Assembly: GCA_900316565.1 (NCBI GenBank)
Contig: ONDK01000015.1
Span: forward strand, 1-44,208
Length of the DNA stretch: 44,208 nt
Reading direction: 5' to 3'
Origin: an uncultured Prevotella sp.
Lineage (GTDB): Bacteria > Bacteroidota > Bacteroidia > Bacteroidales > Bacteroidaceae
Shown here: piece by piece, positions 30,885 to 38,933 of the stretch
How the letters are laid out: each line of letters begins with the position of its first letter
Numbering within the stretch: position 1 is the first letter of the stretch
The notes under the pieces: generated by a model
What the model was told of the DNA's origin: nothing
Seen by the model: the letters and a program-made list of their open reading frames with translations, nothing else
Databases searched by the model: none
Position numbers and translations under genes: made by a program

Positions 30885-33218
30885 ATGACAACTGTTTATT
30901 TTATAATCGTAGTGTTCCTGCTCTGCCTCGCGATGTTTGACTTGTTCGTGGGCGTGAGCAACGATGCAGTGAACTTCCTGCAGTCGGCTGTGGGAGCACG
31001 CGTGGCCAAGTTCCGCACCATCCTCATCGTAGCTTCCGTAGGTGTTCTCCTCGGTGCTGTCATGTCGACGGGAATGATGGATGTGGCACGCCATGGCATT
31101 ATGATGCCGGACCATTACTCGTTTCATCAGGTGATGACAATCTTCCTCGCCGTGATGGTAACCGATGTCATCGTTCTCGACATGTTCAACACGCTCGGTA
31201 TGCCAACGTCGACCACCGTGTCGCTGGTCTTCGAGCTCCTCGGCGGTACGTTTATGCTGGCCTTCCTCATGGTGCTCTCCGACAACAGTCTCGACTACAC
31301 CATGTTGCTCAACTCCAACAAGGCCCTGCAGGTTATCATCGCCATTTTCGTCTCCGTGGCCATCTCCTTTGTGGTGGGTATGATAGTGATGTGGATAAGC
31401 CGCGTTGTGTTCACATTCAACTACCAGAAGCATAGCCGCTGGAGCATAGCAATCTTCGGAGGTGTCGCCTTCACAGCTCTGGCTTACTTCATCTTCATGA
31501 AGGGACTGGGCAAGAGTCCGTATATCCCGTCGAATATCCGCGACTACATCAACGAGAACACTAATCTGCTTCTCCTATATACATTCATCGTGTCGAGTAT
31601 CCTCATGGAGGTCATCCATCTCATGAAGATAAACATCTTCAAGATTGTGGTGCTCATGGGAACGTTCGGTCTGGCGATGTCGTTCGCCGGCAACGACCTG
31701 GTGAACTTCATCGGTGTTCCTCTTGCCGGTCTGGACTCATGGCAGGACTTCACCGCCAATGCCCATGGACAGAGTGCCGATGCCTTTATGATGACCTCGC
31801 TGATGTCGAGTGCGAAGACACCTCCCACATACCTTCTGCTGGCCGGAATAATAATGATTATCGCCATGGCGACATCGAAGAAGGCGCAGAACGTCATCAA
31901 GACCAGCGTAGACCTCTCCCGGCAGGACGAGGGCGACGAGATGTTCGGCTCCAGCAGTGCCGCCAGGGCTATAGTACGCTTCACGCAGAATATGGTGGAG
32001 TGGGTGGCAGGTCTCATCCCGGTGGGCATCCGCCAATGGGTCAACAGCCGTTTCAACACCAATGACGTGGAACTCGTCGACGACAAGGCTGCCTTCGACG
32101 TGGTGCGCGCTGCCGTGAACCTTGTCATAGCGTCAATGCTCATCACCTTCGGTACAAACCATCAGCTGCCACTGTCTACGACGTATGTTACCTTCATGGT
32201 GGCTATGGGTTCCAGCCTCGCCGACCGTGCGTGGAGCCGTGAGAGTGCAGTGTTCCGTGTTACCGGTGTGCTGAGTGTTATCGGCGGATGGTTCATCACC
32301 GCCGGCGTGGCTTTCATCACCTGTGCTCTGGTATGCCTGTGCATGTGGTTCGGCGGTTTCGTTATCCAGGGAGCGTTCATCGTCCTGGTTATCTTCCTGC
32401 TCTGGCGCAGCAACCGTCAGTATAAGCGCAAGCAGGCTGCGTCGAAGGAGTCGGAGGACTCGTTCCGGCTGATGATGCGCACCCGCGACCCGATGCTCGT
32501 CTGGGAGATGCTCCGCAAGCATGTCCGTAAGACGCAGAGCAATGTCTGTAACCTCACCTTGGAGACTTACAACAATATGCTCGACGGCTTCAACGACCGT
32601 AACGTCAGCGTGCTCCGTCACAGTAAGAAGACGCTCAACAAGACCTTGGAGTCGCTGAAGAAGGTGCGCCGTCAGGAGCTGCTCGGACTGAAACGCTCGC
32701 CGCAGGACCTCGCCCTGGAGCGCAACACGTGGTTCCATGTTGGAATAAATAGCGACCAGCAGTATATATACACTCTGAAGCGTATGCTCGGACCTATCAA
32801 GGAGCATGTGGACAACAACTTCAACCCGGTGCCGGAGAACTATATAAAGGAGTATGAGCCGATACGTCGTACCGTCAACGACCTGATGAAGGCGGCAGGC
32901 GATGAGATTTCGACATCGCGTTACGACCAGTATAGAAATATCCTCGCCGACGCTGACGTCTGCAAGGATAAGCTCTCGGAGGTCCGCAACGAACATCTCA
33001 ACCGTATGCAGACGGCCCATGACACCAAGAACCTCAAGGTCGACATGGTATACCTGAACATCCTTCAGGAAACCCAGCAGCTGCTCAGCGTCATGCGTCA
33101 TCAACTACGTTCGGCGAAGAAATTCATGGCTACCGACATCCTTCCCGGTGAGGCTCCGATGGTGGGCTCTTCCACTGTGGCATCGGGCAATGCCGATGTG
33201 ATGGATGATGATGAGTAG
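30885..33218 (+). CDS. pit: Pho4/Pit-family inorganic phosphate transporter with C-terminal PhoU-like domain
   Basis: The first ~500 residues form a multi-helix permease with two Pho4 repeats: FVGVSNDAVNFLQSAVGARVA near residue 22-42, and a second one with FAGNDLVNFIGVPLAG near 268-284. A late segment FGTNHQLPLSTTYVT is also typical. From about residue 510 the protein is soluble and helical, with a charged TLETYNNMLDGFNDRNVSVLRH-type stretch in the style of PhoU. The fused form (777 aa) is usual in Bacteroidetes. The permease imports phosphate across the inner membrane; the PhoU-like part probably controls it. Its promoter has the Pho-like operator and sits in a hairpin loop. Confidence 0.92.
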   Translation: MTTVYFIIVVFLLCLAMFDLFVGVSNDAVNFLQSAVGARVAKFRTILIVASVGVLLGAVMSTGMMDVARHGIMMPDHYSFHQVMTIFLAVMVTDVIVLDMFNTLGMPTSTTVSLVFELLGGTFMLAFLMVLSDNSLDYTMLLNSNKALQVIIAIFVSVAISFVVGMIVMWISRVVFTFNYQKHSRWSIAIFGGVAFTALAYFIFMKGLGKSPYIPSNIRDYINENTNLLLLYTFIVSSILMEVIHLMKINIFKIVVLMGTFGLAMSFAGNDLVNFIGVPLAGLDSWQDFTANAHGQSADAFMMTSLMSSAKTPPTYLLLAGIIMIIAMATSKKAQNVIKTSVDLSRQDEGDEMFGSSSAARAIVRFTQNMVEWVAGLIPVGIRQWVNSRFNTNDVELVDDKAAFDVVRAAVNLVIASMLITFGTNHQLPLSTTYVTFMVAMGSSLADRAWSRESAVFRVTGVLSVIGGWFITAGVAFITCALVCLCMWFGGFVIQGAFIVLVIFLLWRSNRQYKRKQAASKESEDSFRLMMRTRDPMLVWEMLRKHVRKTQSNVCNLTLETYNNMLDGFNDRNVSVLRHSKKTLNKTLESLKKVRRQELLGLKRSPQDLALERNTWFHVGINSDQQYIYTLKRMLGPIKEHVDNNFNPVPENYIKEYEPIRRTVNDLMKAAGDEISTSRYDQYRNILADADVCKDKLSEVRNEHLNRMQTAHDTKNLKVDMVYLNILQETQQLLSVMRHQLRSAKKFMATDILPGEAPMVGSSTVASGNADVMDDDE

Positions 33219-33239
33219 TATGCCCTAGACTGCAGGGGT

Positions 33240-34415
33240 CTATAGGAAGACAACGGTGACGGTGGTGCCCTCATTCTGCCGTGATGCCACGGTGAGACGT
33301 GCATCGTGTTTCTCCAGTATAGCCTTGGCAAGGGCTAGACCGACACCGTGGCCAATCATCGACCCCGTGTTCGAGGCGCGGTAGAACGGTTCAAAGACAT
33401 GCGGAAGGTCTTCCTTCGGTATGCCTATCCCCTCGTCGCGTATGACAACCTTGTGCTCTCCGACGGTTACCGTCACTGGTTTCCCGTTGGAATATTTAAC
33501 GGCATTGTTGATGAGGTTCTTAAAAGCCATACGCAGCAGGTGGGTGTCGCCGAGGACGGAGAAGTCGTCATGGCATTCCACCTCGCAGCGTCCCTCACAG
33601 AGTCCTTTCATCAGGTCATACATGTCTACTGTCTCCCTGACAGTCATCTCTTCTCCACTTCTGACGTGGGAGAACTGCAGGAGCTCACGCATGATGGTCT
33701 CTACACGCTCCGCCTCGTGGGCGATGCGCCGGAGGATGTCCTGGTATTCCCGGGTGTTGTATTGGCGCAGCAGTCCCACCTCACACTCCCCCTGTATGGC
33801 TGTCAGCGGGTTGTTTATCTCGTGTGAGGCATTGTTGACGAACATCTTCTCTGTCTGGTAGTCGCGGTCTATGCGGTTGAGCATGCGCATGGCGTATAGA
33901 CGGCTGATGAGCCACAGCACACCGGCCGACACCAGGACGAGCAGCAGCAGAGCCCAGCGCAGCGTATGCGCTATGTCGGTGCCATAGGGATTGCGGCTGA
34001 GGACGATGACGGCGAAGGTTCCCGTGTTGTCATAGTAGACGAAGGCTGTACCCACCTCCTGGCCGTGTTCGAAGTTGACGGTTTGGTTGGCATACAGCTG
34101 CTTAATCTGTTCGTCGTCGAGGTAGGTGCTCAGCACCTGCCGGGCGAGGGCCCTGTTCTCCACGTTGACGAAGAGCTCCTTGGATGTCGGTATGGACGTC
34201 TTGCGTCTTATGACGACATTGCGGTATTTCACCGGGTCGAGCTCATCCTTTGAGAACTTCTCCTCCGCTACGGCGTGCGCCTTCTCCTGCATATAATGGA
34301 AATAGAGGTTGCGGATATAGTTCGACGCAAAGAAGTAGAACGTTAGTCCGGCGATGAATATCAGTCCTATGGTGATGCCGGAATAGATGAGCGAAATCTT
34401 ATGTCCTGTCTTCAT
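33240..34415 (-). CDS. Sensor histidine kinase
   Basis: Two membrane helices (about residues 9-30 and 151-170) bracket a ~120-residue extracytoplasmic sensor region. The phosphorylated histidine is H198 in NNASHEINNPLTAIQ. The ATPase domain shows NLINNAVKYSNG (N box), DEGIGIPKEDLPHVFEPFYRA (G1/F) and GHGVGLALAKAI (G2). It starts 4 bp inside the response-regulator gene, so the pair is translationally coupled. Sequence type and neighbours (chromate transporter, Czc-like efflux) suggest metal sensing, but its place beside the phosphate block leaves phosphate sensing open. No HAMP domain is obvious. Confidence 0.92.
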   Translation of the reverse strand: MKTGHKISLIYSGITIGLIFIAGLTFYFFASNYIRNLYFHYMQEKAHAVAEEKFSKDELDPVKYRNVVIRRKTSIPTSKELFVNVENRALARQVLSTYLDDEQIKQLYANQTVNFEHGQEVGTAFVYYDNTGTFAVIVLSRNPYGTDIAHTLRWALLLLVLVSAGVLWLISRLYAMRMLNRIDRDYQTEKMFVNNASHEINNPLTAIQGECEVGLLRQYNTREYQDILRRIAHEAERVETIMRELLQFSHVRSGEEMTVRETVDMYDLMKGLCEGRCEVECHDDFSVLGDTHLLRMAFKNLINNAVKYSNGKPVTVTVGEHKVVIRDEGIGIPKEDLPHVFEPFYRASNTGSMIGHGVGLALAKAILEKHDARLTVASRQNEGTTVTVVFL

Positions 34416-35101
34416 GCCTTGTCCTCCATGCCGAAGCAGTAGCCCACGCCGACGATGGTGTGTATGAGCTTCGGTTCAAAGTCCTCGTCGATTTTCTGCC
34501 GGAGATAACGGACGTAGACATCCACTACATTCGTGTTCGTGTCGAAGTCCTTGTCCCATACATCGCGCAGCAGCTGCCGTCGTGTCAGCGTCTCACCCTG
34601 ATGACGTATGAGGTATTCGAGCAGACGGTATTCCTTCGTGCTGAGGTCTACCTCCATGTCCTGGCGGCGGGCCTTGTGCGTGGCGGCGTTGATGCTCAGA
34701 TCGCCGTAGGTGAGCGGTGCTGCCTGACGGTAACTCTCCACGCGCCGCAGCAGCGCGTGGATGCGTGCCACAAGCTCCGTGAACTTAAAAGGCTTCACCA
34801 TGTAGTCGTCGGCACCGGCCTGAAGGCCGAGGACAATGTCGTCGGTGGTGCCAAGGGCTGTAAGCATGAGCACGGGAAGGGCATAGCCGCGCTCATCACG
34901 CAGATGACGGCACACCTCAAGACCGGTCATCCCGGGCATGCGTATGTCGAGCACGGCCAGGTCGTAGTCGTGCTCTTTAAGCTTCTGCCACGCCTCATCG
35001 CCACGAGAGGCCCTGTCGACATCATAGCCGAAACTCTCCAGTCCGCGGCAGACGAAGTCGGCGATGTTCTCTTCATCCTCAGCAAGTAATATCCGTCTCA
35101 T
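34412..35101 (-). CDS. OmpR/PhoB-family response regulator
   Basis: The receiver domain has acidic residues LAEDEEN, the phospho-acceptor D52 in LAVLDIRMPG, and the lysine in MVKPF near residue 102. The C-terminal winged helix (DLSTKEYRLLEYLIRHQGE through VDVYVRYLRQKID) is the OmpR/PhoB type. The 229-aa length is standard. The start at 35101 was chosen since the receiver begins immediately; a longer frame upstream would add 22 basic, unconserved residues. A TAACTTTG -7 box lies at 35165-35172. PhoB and CusR relatives share this fold, so targets cannot be assigned from sequence. Confidence 0.92.
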   Translation of the reverse strand: MRRILLAEDEENIADFVCRGLESFGYDVDRASRGDEAWQKLKEHDYDLAVLDIRMPGMTGLEVCRHLRDERGYALPVLMLTALGTTDDIVLGLQAGADDYMVKPFKFTELVARIHALLRRVESYRQAAPLTYGDLSINAATHKARRQDMEVDLSTKEYRLLEYLIRHQGETLTRRQLLRDVWDKDFDTNTNVVDVYVRYLRQKIDEDFEPKLIHTIVGVGYCFGMEDKA

Positions 35102-35164
35102 GTTTCCCTTCCTTTTTTTTGTAAAGACAACGGTTCTCAGTCTCTGTCTCGTCCTTTTATTTTG

Positions 35165-35172
35165 CAAAGTTA
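35165..35172 (-). promoter_or_regulatory. -7 box (TAACTTTG) of the two-component operon
   Basis: Minus-strand TAnnTTTG element 63 bp upstream of the response-regulator ATG. No TTGTAAC heptamers accompany it. Confidence 0.6.
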
Positions 35173-35200
35173 GCAGTTTTTCCTCAGAAACGGGGCGATG

Positions 35201-35773
35201 TCAGTAAACTATCAGTCCGATGATGCCGCAGACAAGCAGCGCGAGTATAGGATTGGCCTTATAGCGAAAGGTTGCAATGAACACGGCCACGCAGAGCGCT
35301 ACGCTCAGAATGAAATGCGGTATGCTGTCAGCGGGGGTTCCGAAGTTCTCCTTGTTCATCAGCAGCAGTGCGGCGGCGGCTATGAGGCCGATGATGGCAG
35401 GACGGAGGGCGGCGAAGACGTTCTTCACCCATGGTGCGTCCTTATGTGTCAGCAGGTAATGGCTGATGCTTATCATAAGGATGAACGACAGCCACATGAT
35501 ACTCAGTGAGGCCATAACGGAACCGAGCACGGCGGCCCACACCGGGTAGCCGGCGTTAATTACTGAGGTGTAGCCCACATAGGTGGCGGCGTTGATGCCG
35601 ATAGGTCCCGGCGTCGACTGGCTGATGGCTACGATATCGGTAAACTCTGCGTTGCTGAGCCAGTGGTTCTTCACCACCGTCTCACTGTATATCAGCGACA
35701 GCATGGCATAGCCACCTCCGAAGTTGAAGATGCCTATCTTGCTGAAGACGTAAAATAACTTTAGGAATATCAT
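35201..35773 (-). CDS. Chromate transporter, second half-protein
   Basis: A membrane protein of the short-chain CHR family. The N-terminal signature is FSKIGIFNFGGGYAMLSLIYSE, followed by SQSTPGPIGINAATYVGY, which is the PGP motif region. About six hydrophobic segments follow. Short CHR proteins work as paired half-transporters; the partner is encoded 30 bp upstream. Family members export chromate or, in some cases, other oxyanions. Actual substrate unknown. Confidence 0.9.
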   Translation of the reverse strand: MIFLKLFYVFSKIGIFNFGGGYAMLSLIYSETVVKNHWLSNAEFTDIVAISQSTPGPIGINAATYVGYTSVINAGYPVWAAVLGSVMASLSIMWLSFILMISISHYLLTHKDAPWVKNVFAALRPAIIGLIAAAALLLMNKENFGTPADSIPHFILSVALCVAVFIATFRYKANPILALLVCGIIGLIVY

Positions 35774-35803
35774 GGTTTTATCTTTCTTTTCTTTGTTACC
35801 CTT

Positions 35804-36331
35804 TTATTTTTTTACCCTTCCGTAGAGGTAGCCTCCCACTCCGGCCGCGATGATTATCCATATCGGTGAGACGGAGAAAGCTGCGATGAGCAGACAGCTG
35901 ACAACAGGTATCCAGCATGTCGACCACGTGATATGGGCCGTACGGGCCATCTTGAAGCATGGAGCGGCGATGAGGGCCACCACAGCCGGACGTACGCCAC
36001 GGAAGAATTTCTCCACATAGACATTGTCCTTGAAGTTATGAAAGAAGATGGCGATGAGAAGGATGGCGATAATCGACGGCAGGGCGATGCCCAAGGCGCC
36101 TACGATGCCACCCCACACTCCGCGGAGCTTGTAGCCTATGTGGCTTGCCATGTCGATGGAGAAGATACCCGGTGTGGTCTGTGCCACCACCATAATGTCC
36201 ATGAACTCCTCGCGGTCGAGCCAGTGGTTCTTGTCGACATACTCCTGTTCCATGATAGGTATCATCGCATAACCTCCTCCGAGGGTGAACGCTCCTATCT
36301 TATTGCAGGTGAGAAAGAATTTTAATAGCAT
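35804..36331 (-). CDS. Chromate transporter, first half-protein
   Basis: This CHR-family half-protein (175 aa) begins LTCNKIGAFTLGGGYAMIPI, with QTTPGIFSIDMASHIGY as second signature. The pair of short CHR genes in tandem equals one full ChrA transporter. A -7 box TACCTTTG lies at 36393-36400, embedded in an inverted repeat; the leader carries a second inverted repeat. It is transcribed divergently from the RND efflux operon. Confidence 0.9.
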   Translation of the reverse strand: MLLKFFLTCNKIGAFTLGGGYAMIPIMEQEYVDKNHWLDREEFMDIMVVAQTTPGIFSIDMASHIGYKLRGVWGGIVGALGIALPSIIAILLIAIFFHNFKDNVYVEKFFRGVRPAVVALIAAPCFKMARTAHITWSTCWIPVVSCLLIAAFSVSPIWIIIAAGVGGYLYGRVKK

Positions 36332-36363
36332 ATTCAGTATATATATAATGTATATGATTTCCA

Positions 36364-36411
36364 GGAGACACCACGTCTCCCTTTTGCCGGTGCAAAGGTA
36401 GAGACCTTTGC
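36364..36411 (-). promoter_or_regulatory. Promoter with two inverted repeats before the chromate transporter genes
   Basis: GCAAAGGT-AGAG-ACCTTTGC (36392-36411) is a perfect 8-bp-arm palindrome that includes the minus-strand -7 box TACCTTTG (36393-36400). A second palindrome, GGAGAC-ACCAC-GTCTCC (36364-36380), lies just inside the expected transcript. Both could be repressor sites; no regulator can be named. Confidence 0.55.
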
Positions 36412-36501
36412 CGTGGATTACGAATAAAGCGCATTAAAAACCTTTAATATGATATGAAAGCATTCTCATCGTTTCTGTTTCAGTGCCTTGCTCAAAGTCT
36501 G

Positions 36502-36509
36502 TAACTTTG
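36502..36509 (+). promoter_or_regulatory. -7 box (TAACTTTG) of the RND efflux operon
   Basis: The TAnnTTTG box ends only 5 bp before the ATG at 36515. With the usual ~7-bp distance to the start site, the mRNA would begin at or next to the start codon. Confidence 0.6.
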
Positions 36510-36514
36510 CGGCG

Positions 36515-37780
36515 ATGAAAAAATACAGTAAGATTATATTCCGAATGGGGCTGACGCTGCTTCTGTCGTCAGCCTGCTGCGCCGAAGCAGGGGCTATAAG
36601 CCTGAACTTCTGTCAGGCTGACAGTCTGCTGGCAGCCCGCAACCATGACCTGCGCTCCGCCCGTCTCGACATCACGGCGGCGGAGGGACAGCTGGAACAG
36701 TCGAGTCGTTACGACAACCCCACCGTGAGCATGATGTACAATGTGCAGAACCCCACTAACCACCGCTGGCTAGACCCCGGTAGGACGGGAGAAGTCGACA
36801 TACAGGTGTCGCAGTCTTTGGCCATCGGCGGACAGCATGCTGAGCAGATCCGTCAGGACGCCGCATTGCTGAAGGCCTCGCAGAGTCAGCTGCTCGTCAC
36901 GGAGCGCGACCTCCGCGGTGCCGTTCATGTGGCTATGGTCGACCTCTATTACCAACAGCTTCAGGCAAAGGTCTACGATGAGGAGATAGCCTCTGCCGAG
37001 AAGATACTCGCCGCTTACCGTGAGCAGACCGCCAAGGGAAATATTGCCGCCATGGAGACACGGCGTGTGGAGACGATGGTATATCAGCTCCGTAAGTCGC
37101 GCACAGACCTCCTCCTTGCCGCCTTGGCACTGCAGACACAGCTGCGCCAGCTCTTGGCCCTTCCCGCCGACGAGCCTGTCATCGTGGATATCGATGAGAC
37201 GGCAGCCATCGCTCAAGCCTCTCAGCTCTATCTCTCGCTGACCACCGGCAAGGCGTTGTCGCCCGACGCGCTGCCTGAGATGCAGCTCATCGGCAATCAG
37301 GCTGAGGCAGCACGCCATACACTGCGCTGGGAGCACAGTCAGAGCCTGCCACAGTTGTCGGTGCAGGGCGAATACGACAAGAACGGCAGCATCGGACATA
37401 ACTTCTTCGCCGTGGGCGTGAGCGTCGCCGTACCACTATGGAACCATAATCGCGGCAATATACGCAAGGCACAGGCGGCCATCGACCAGGCCGCCGTCGA
37501 CGCGGAGCGGCAACGCCTCGCCCTGACACAGCAACGGCAGGCCGACCTCGACATCATAGGCGAGTACCTCCATCAGCTTGCTGAGCCCTCACCGTCGCTC
37601 GATGCCGACCTCGGCAGCATGCTCCATGCCGCTGAGCAACAGTTTTTGAGCCGCCATATCTCGCTCATAGAGTTCGTCGACCTCTATGGCAACTACCGTG
37701 ACACGATGCTCGCGCGCCTTGATGCTAAGGACAAGATGCTCCAGGCAGCCGAGCGCCTTAAGGTGGTGTGGGGAGAATGA
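36515..37780 (+). CDS. TolC-like outer-membrane factor of an RND efflux system (CzcC type)
   Basis: After a signal peptide (MKKYSKIIFRMGLTLLLSSACCAEAGA) the protein has the two TolC/OEP repeats, each with long coiled helices (LNFCQADSLLAARNHDLRSARLDI ... and FAVGVSVAVPLWNHNRGNIRKAQAAIDQA ...). At 421 aa it fits CzcC. It forms the outer-membrane duct for the pump encoded by the next two genes. The frame opens further up at a TTG (36488), but the promoter position rules that out. A 67-bp gap separates it from the adaptor gene. Confidence 0.9.
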   Translation: MKKYSKIIFRMGLTLLLSSACCAEAGAISLNFCQADSLLAARNHDLRSARLDITAAEGQLEQSSRYDNPTVSMMYNVQNPTNHRWLDPGRTGEVDIQVSQSLAIGGQHAEQIRQDAALLKASQSQLLVTERDLRGAVHVAMVDLYYQQLQAKVYDEEIASAEKILAAYREQTAKGNIAAMETRRVETMVYQLRKSRTDLLLAALALQTQLRQLLALPADEPVIVDIDETAAIAQASQLYLSLTTGKALSPDALPEMQLIGNQAEAARHTLRWEHSQSLPQLSVQGEYDKNGSIGHNFFAVGVSVAVPLWNHNRGNIRKAQAAIDQAAVDAERQRLALTQQRQADLDIIGEYLHQLAEPSPSLDADLGSMLHAAEQQFLSRHISLIEFVDLYGNYRDTMLARLDAKDKMLQAAERLKVVWGE

Positions 37781-37847
37781 TGCGGTAAGGGCGGCAAATT
37801 TACTTTATTTCACGAATAGAATAACGATAAGAAACAAAATATCAGTG

Positions 37848-38933
37848 ATGATGAGACAGAATATAATATTCCTTGCCGGACTGCTGTGTCTGGCATCATG
37901 CACCTCTAATGACGGGAAGGAGAAACAGGACACATATAAATCGCTTCGCGACGATGTCGTCGAGACCACTCCCGTGGTGATGCGCGTCTACGGTGATGAG
38001 CTCACCATCAATGGCGACGTGAGCTGCGATGAGGCCCTGGTGCGTAAGGTGTTCATTCCGTGCAGTGGAAGGGTCAGCGGACTGACCGTGGAGGTCGGCG
38101 ATCTGGTGTCGGCAGGACAGCGCCTGGCAGTCATACACAGTGAGGAGGCCGCCGACTACAACAAAGGTCTCGCCGATGCTGACGCCCAGACAAAGATGGC
38201 GCAACGCGACTATCAGATGAAGCAGGATATGCACCGCTCGGGTATGGTGTCGGACAAAGAGGTCGCCGAGGCCCGCGAGCAGCTGCTTATGACCCAGGCC
38301 GAGCACAGCCGTCTGGCGGCCGTCGCCGGCATCAACGGTTTCGGAGGCCGTGCCACGGCAACCCTGCGGTCGCCCATCAGCGGATATGTTACCGTAAAGA
38401 ATATCTACAACGACAGCTATGTCAGCCAGGACAGTGGCGACGGCGGCGAGGCTCTGGAGATTGCCAACCTCAGCCGTGTGTGGGTGATAGCTGATGTCTA
38501 CGAGAGCGACATCGCGAAGATACACCAGGGTGCCGCTGTTACCGTTACTACGATGGCCTATGACGGGCAGCTCTTCTACGGACATATAGACAAGGTGTAC
38601 CGCGTACTTGACAGCGAGAGTAAGACGATGAAAGTGCGCATAACCCTCGACAACCGTCAGGGACTGCTGAAGCCGGGGATGTTTGCCACGGTACATGTCG
38701 CCACGGACTCCGGCAGTAAGTCCCTCTGCTGCATTCCAGCGAAGGCTGTCGTCTTCGACGGCGGTCTCGACTACGTCGTCGTCGAGGAGAGCAAAGGCCA
38801 TTACCGCCGTCAGGCCGTGAAGGCGGAGCATGTGGGACAGGACTACGCGTACATCGTCAGTGGACTGCGTCCCGGTGAGCGTGTCGTGAGCAATAACGCT
38901 TTGTTAGTCTATAATACTCTTGGAAATGAATAA
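37848..38933 (+). CDS. RND efflux periplasmic adaptor lipoprotein (CzcB/CusB type)
   Basis: The start ATG at 37848 gives a lipoprotein signal with lipobox LCLASC, so the adaptor is anchored in the envelope. It then shows the membrane-fusion layout: a beta-barrel/lipoyl part (VFIPCSGRVSGLTVEVGDLVSAGQRLAVIHSEE), a helical hairpin (residues ~100-160), LRSPISGYVTVKNIYNDSYV as second lipoyl half, and DVYESDIAKIHQGAAVTVT. The stop overlaps the pump gene by 8 bp. The long upstream frame extension (to 37686) lies within the TolC gene and is not coding. Confidence 0.92.
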   Translation: MMRQNIIFLAGLLCLASCTSNDGKEKQDTYKSLRDDVVETTPVVMRVYGDELTINGDVSCDEALVRKVFIPCSGRVSGLTVEVGDLVSAGQRLAVIHSEEAADYNKGLADADAQTKMAQRDYQMKQDMHRSGMVSDKEVAEAREQLLMTQAEHSRLAAVAGINGFGGRATATLRSPISGYVTVKNIYNDSYVSQDSGDGGEALEIANLSRVWVIADVYESDIAKIHQGAAVTVTTMAYDGQLFYGHIDKVYRVLDSESKTMKVRITLDNRQGLLKPGMFATVHVATDSGSKSLCCIPAKAVVFDGGLDYVVVEESKGHYRRQAVKAEHVGQDYAYIVSGLRPGERVVSNNALLVYNTLGNE

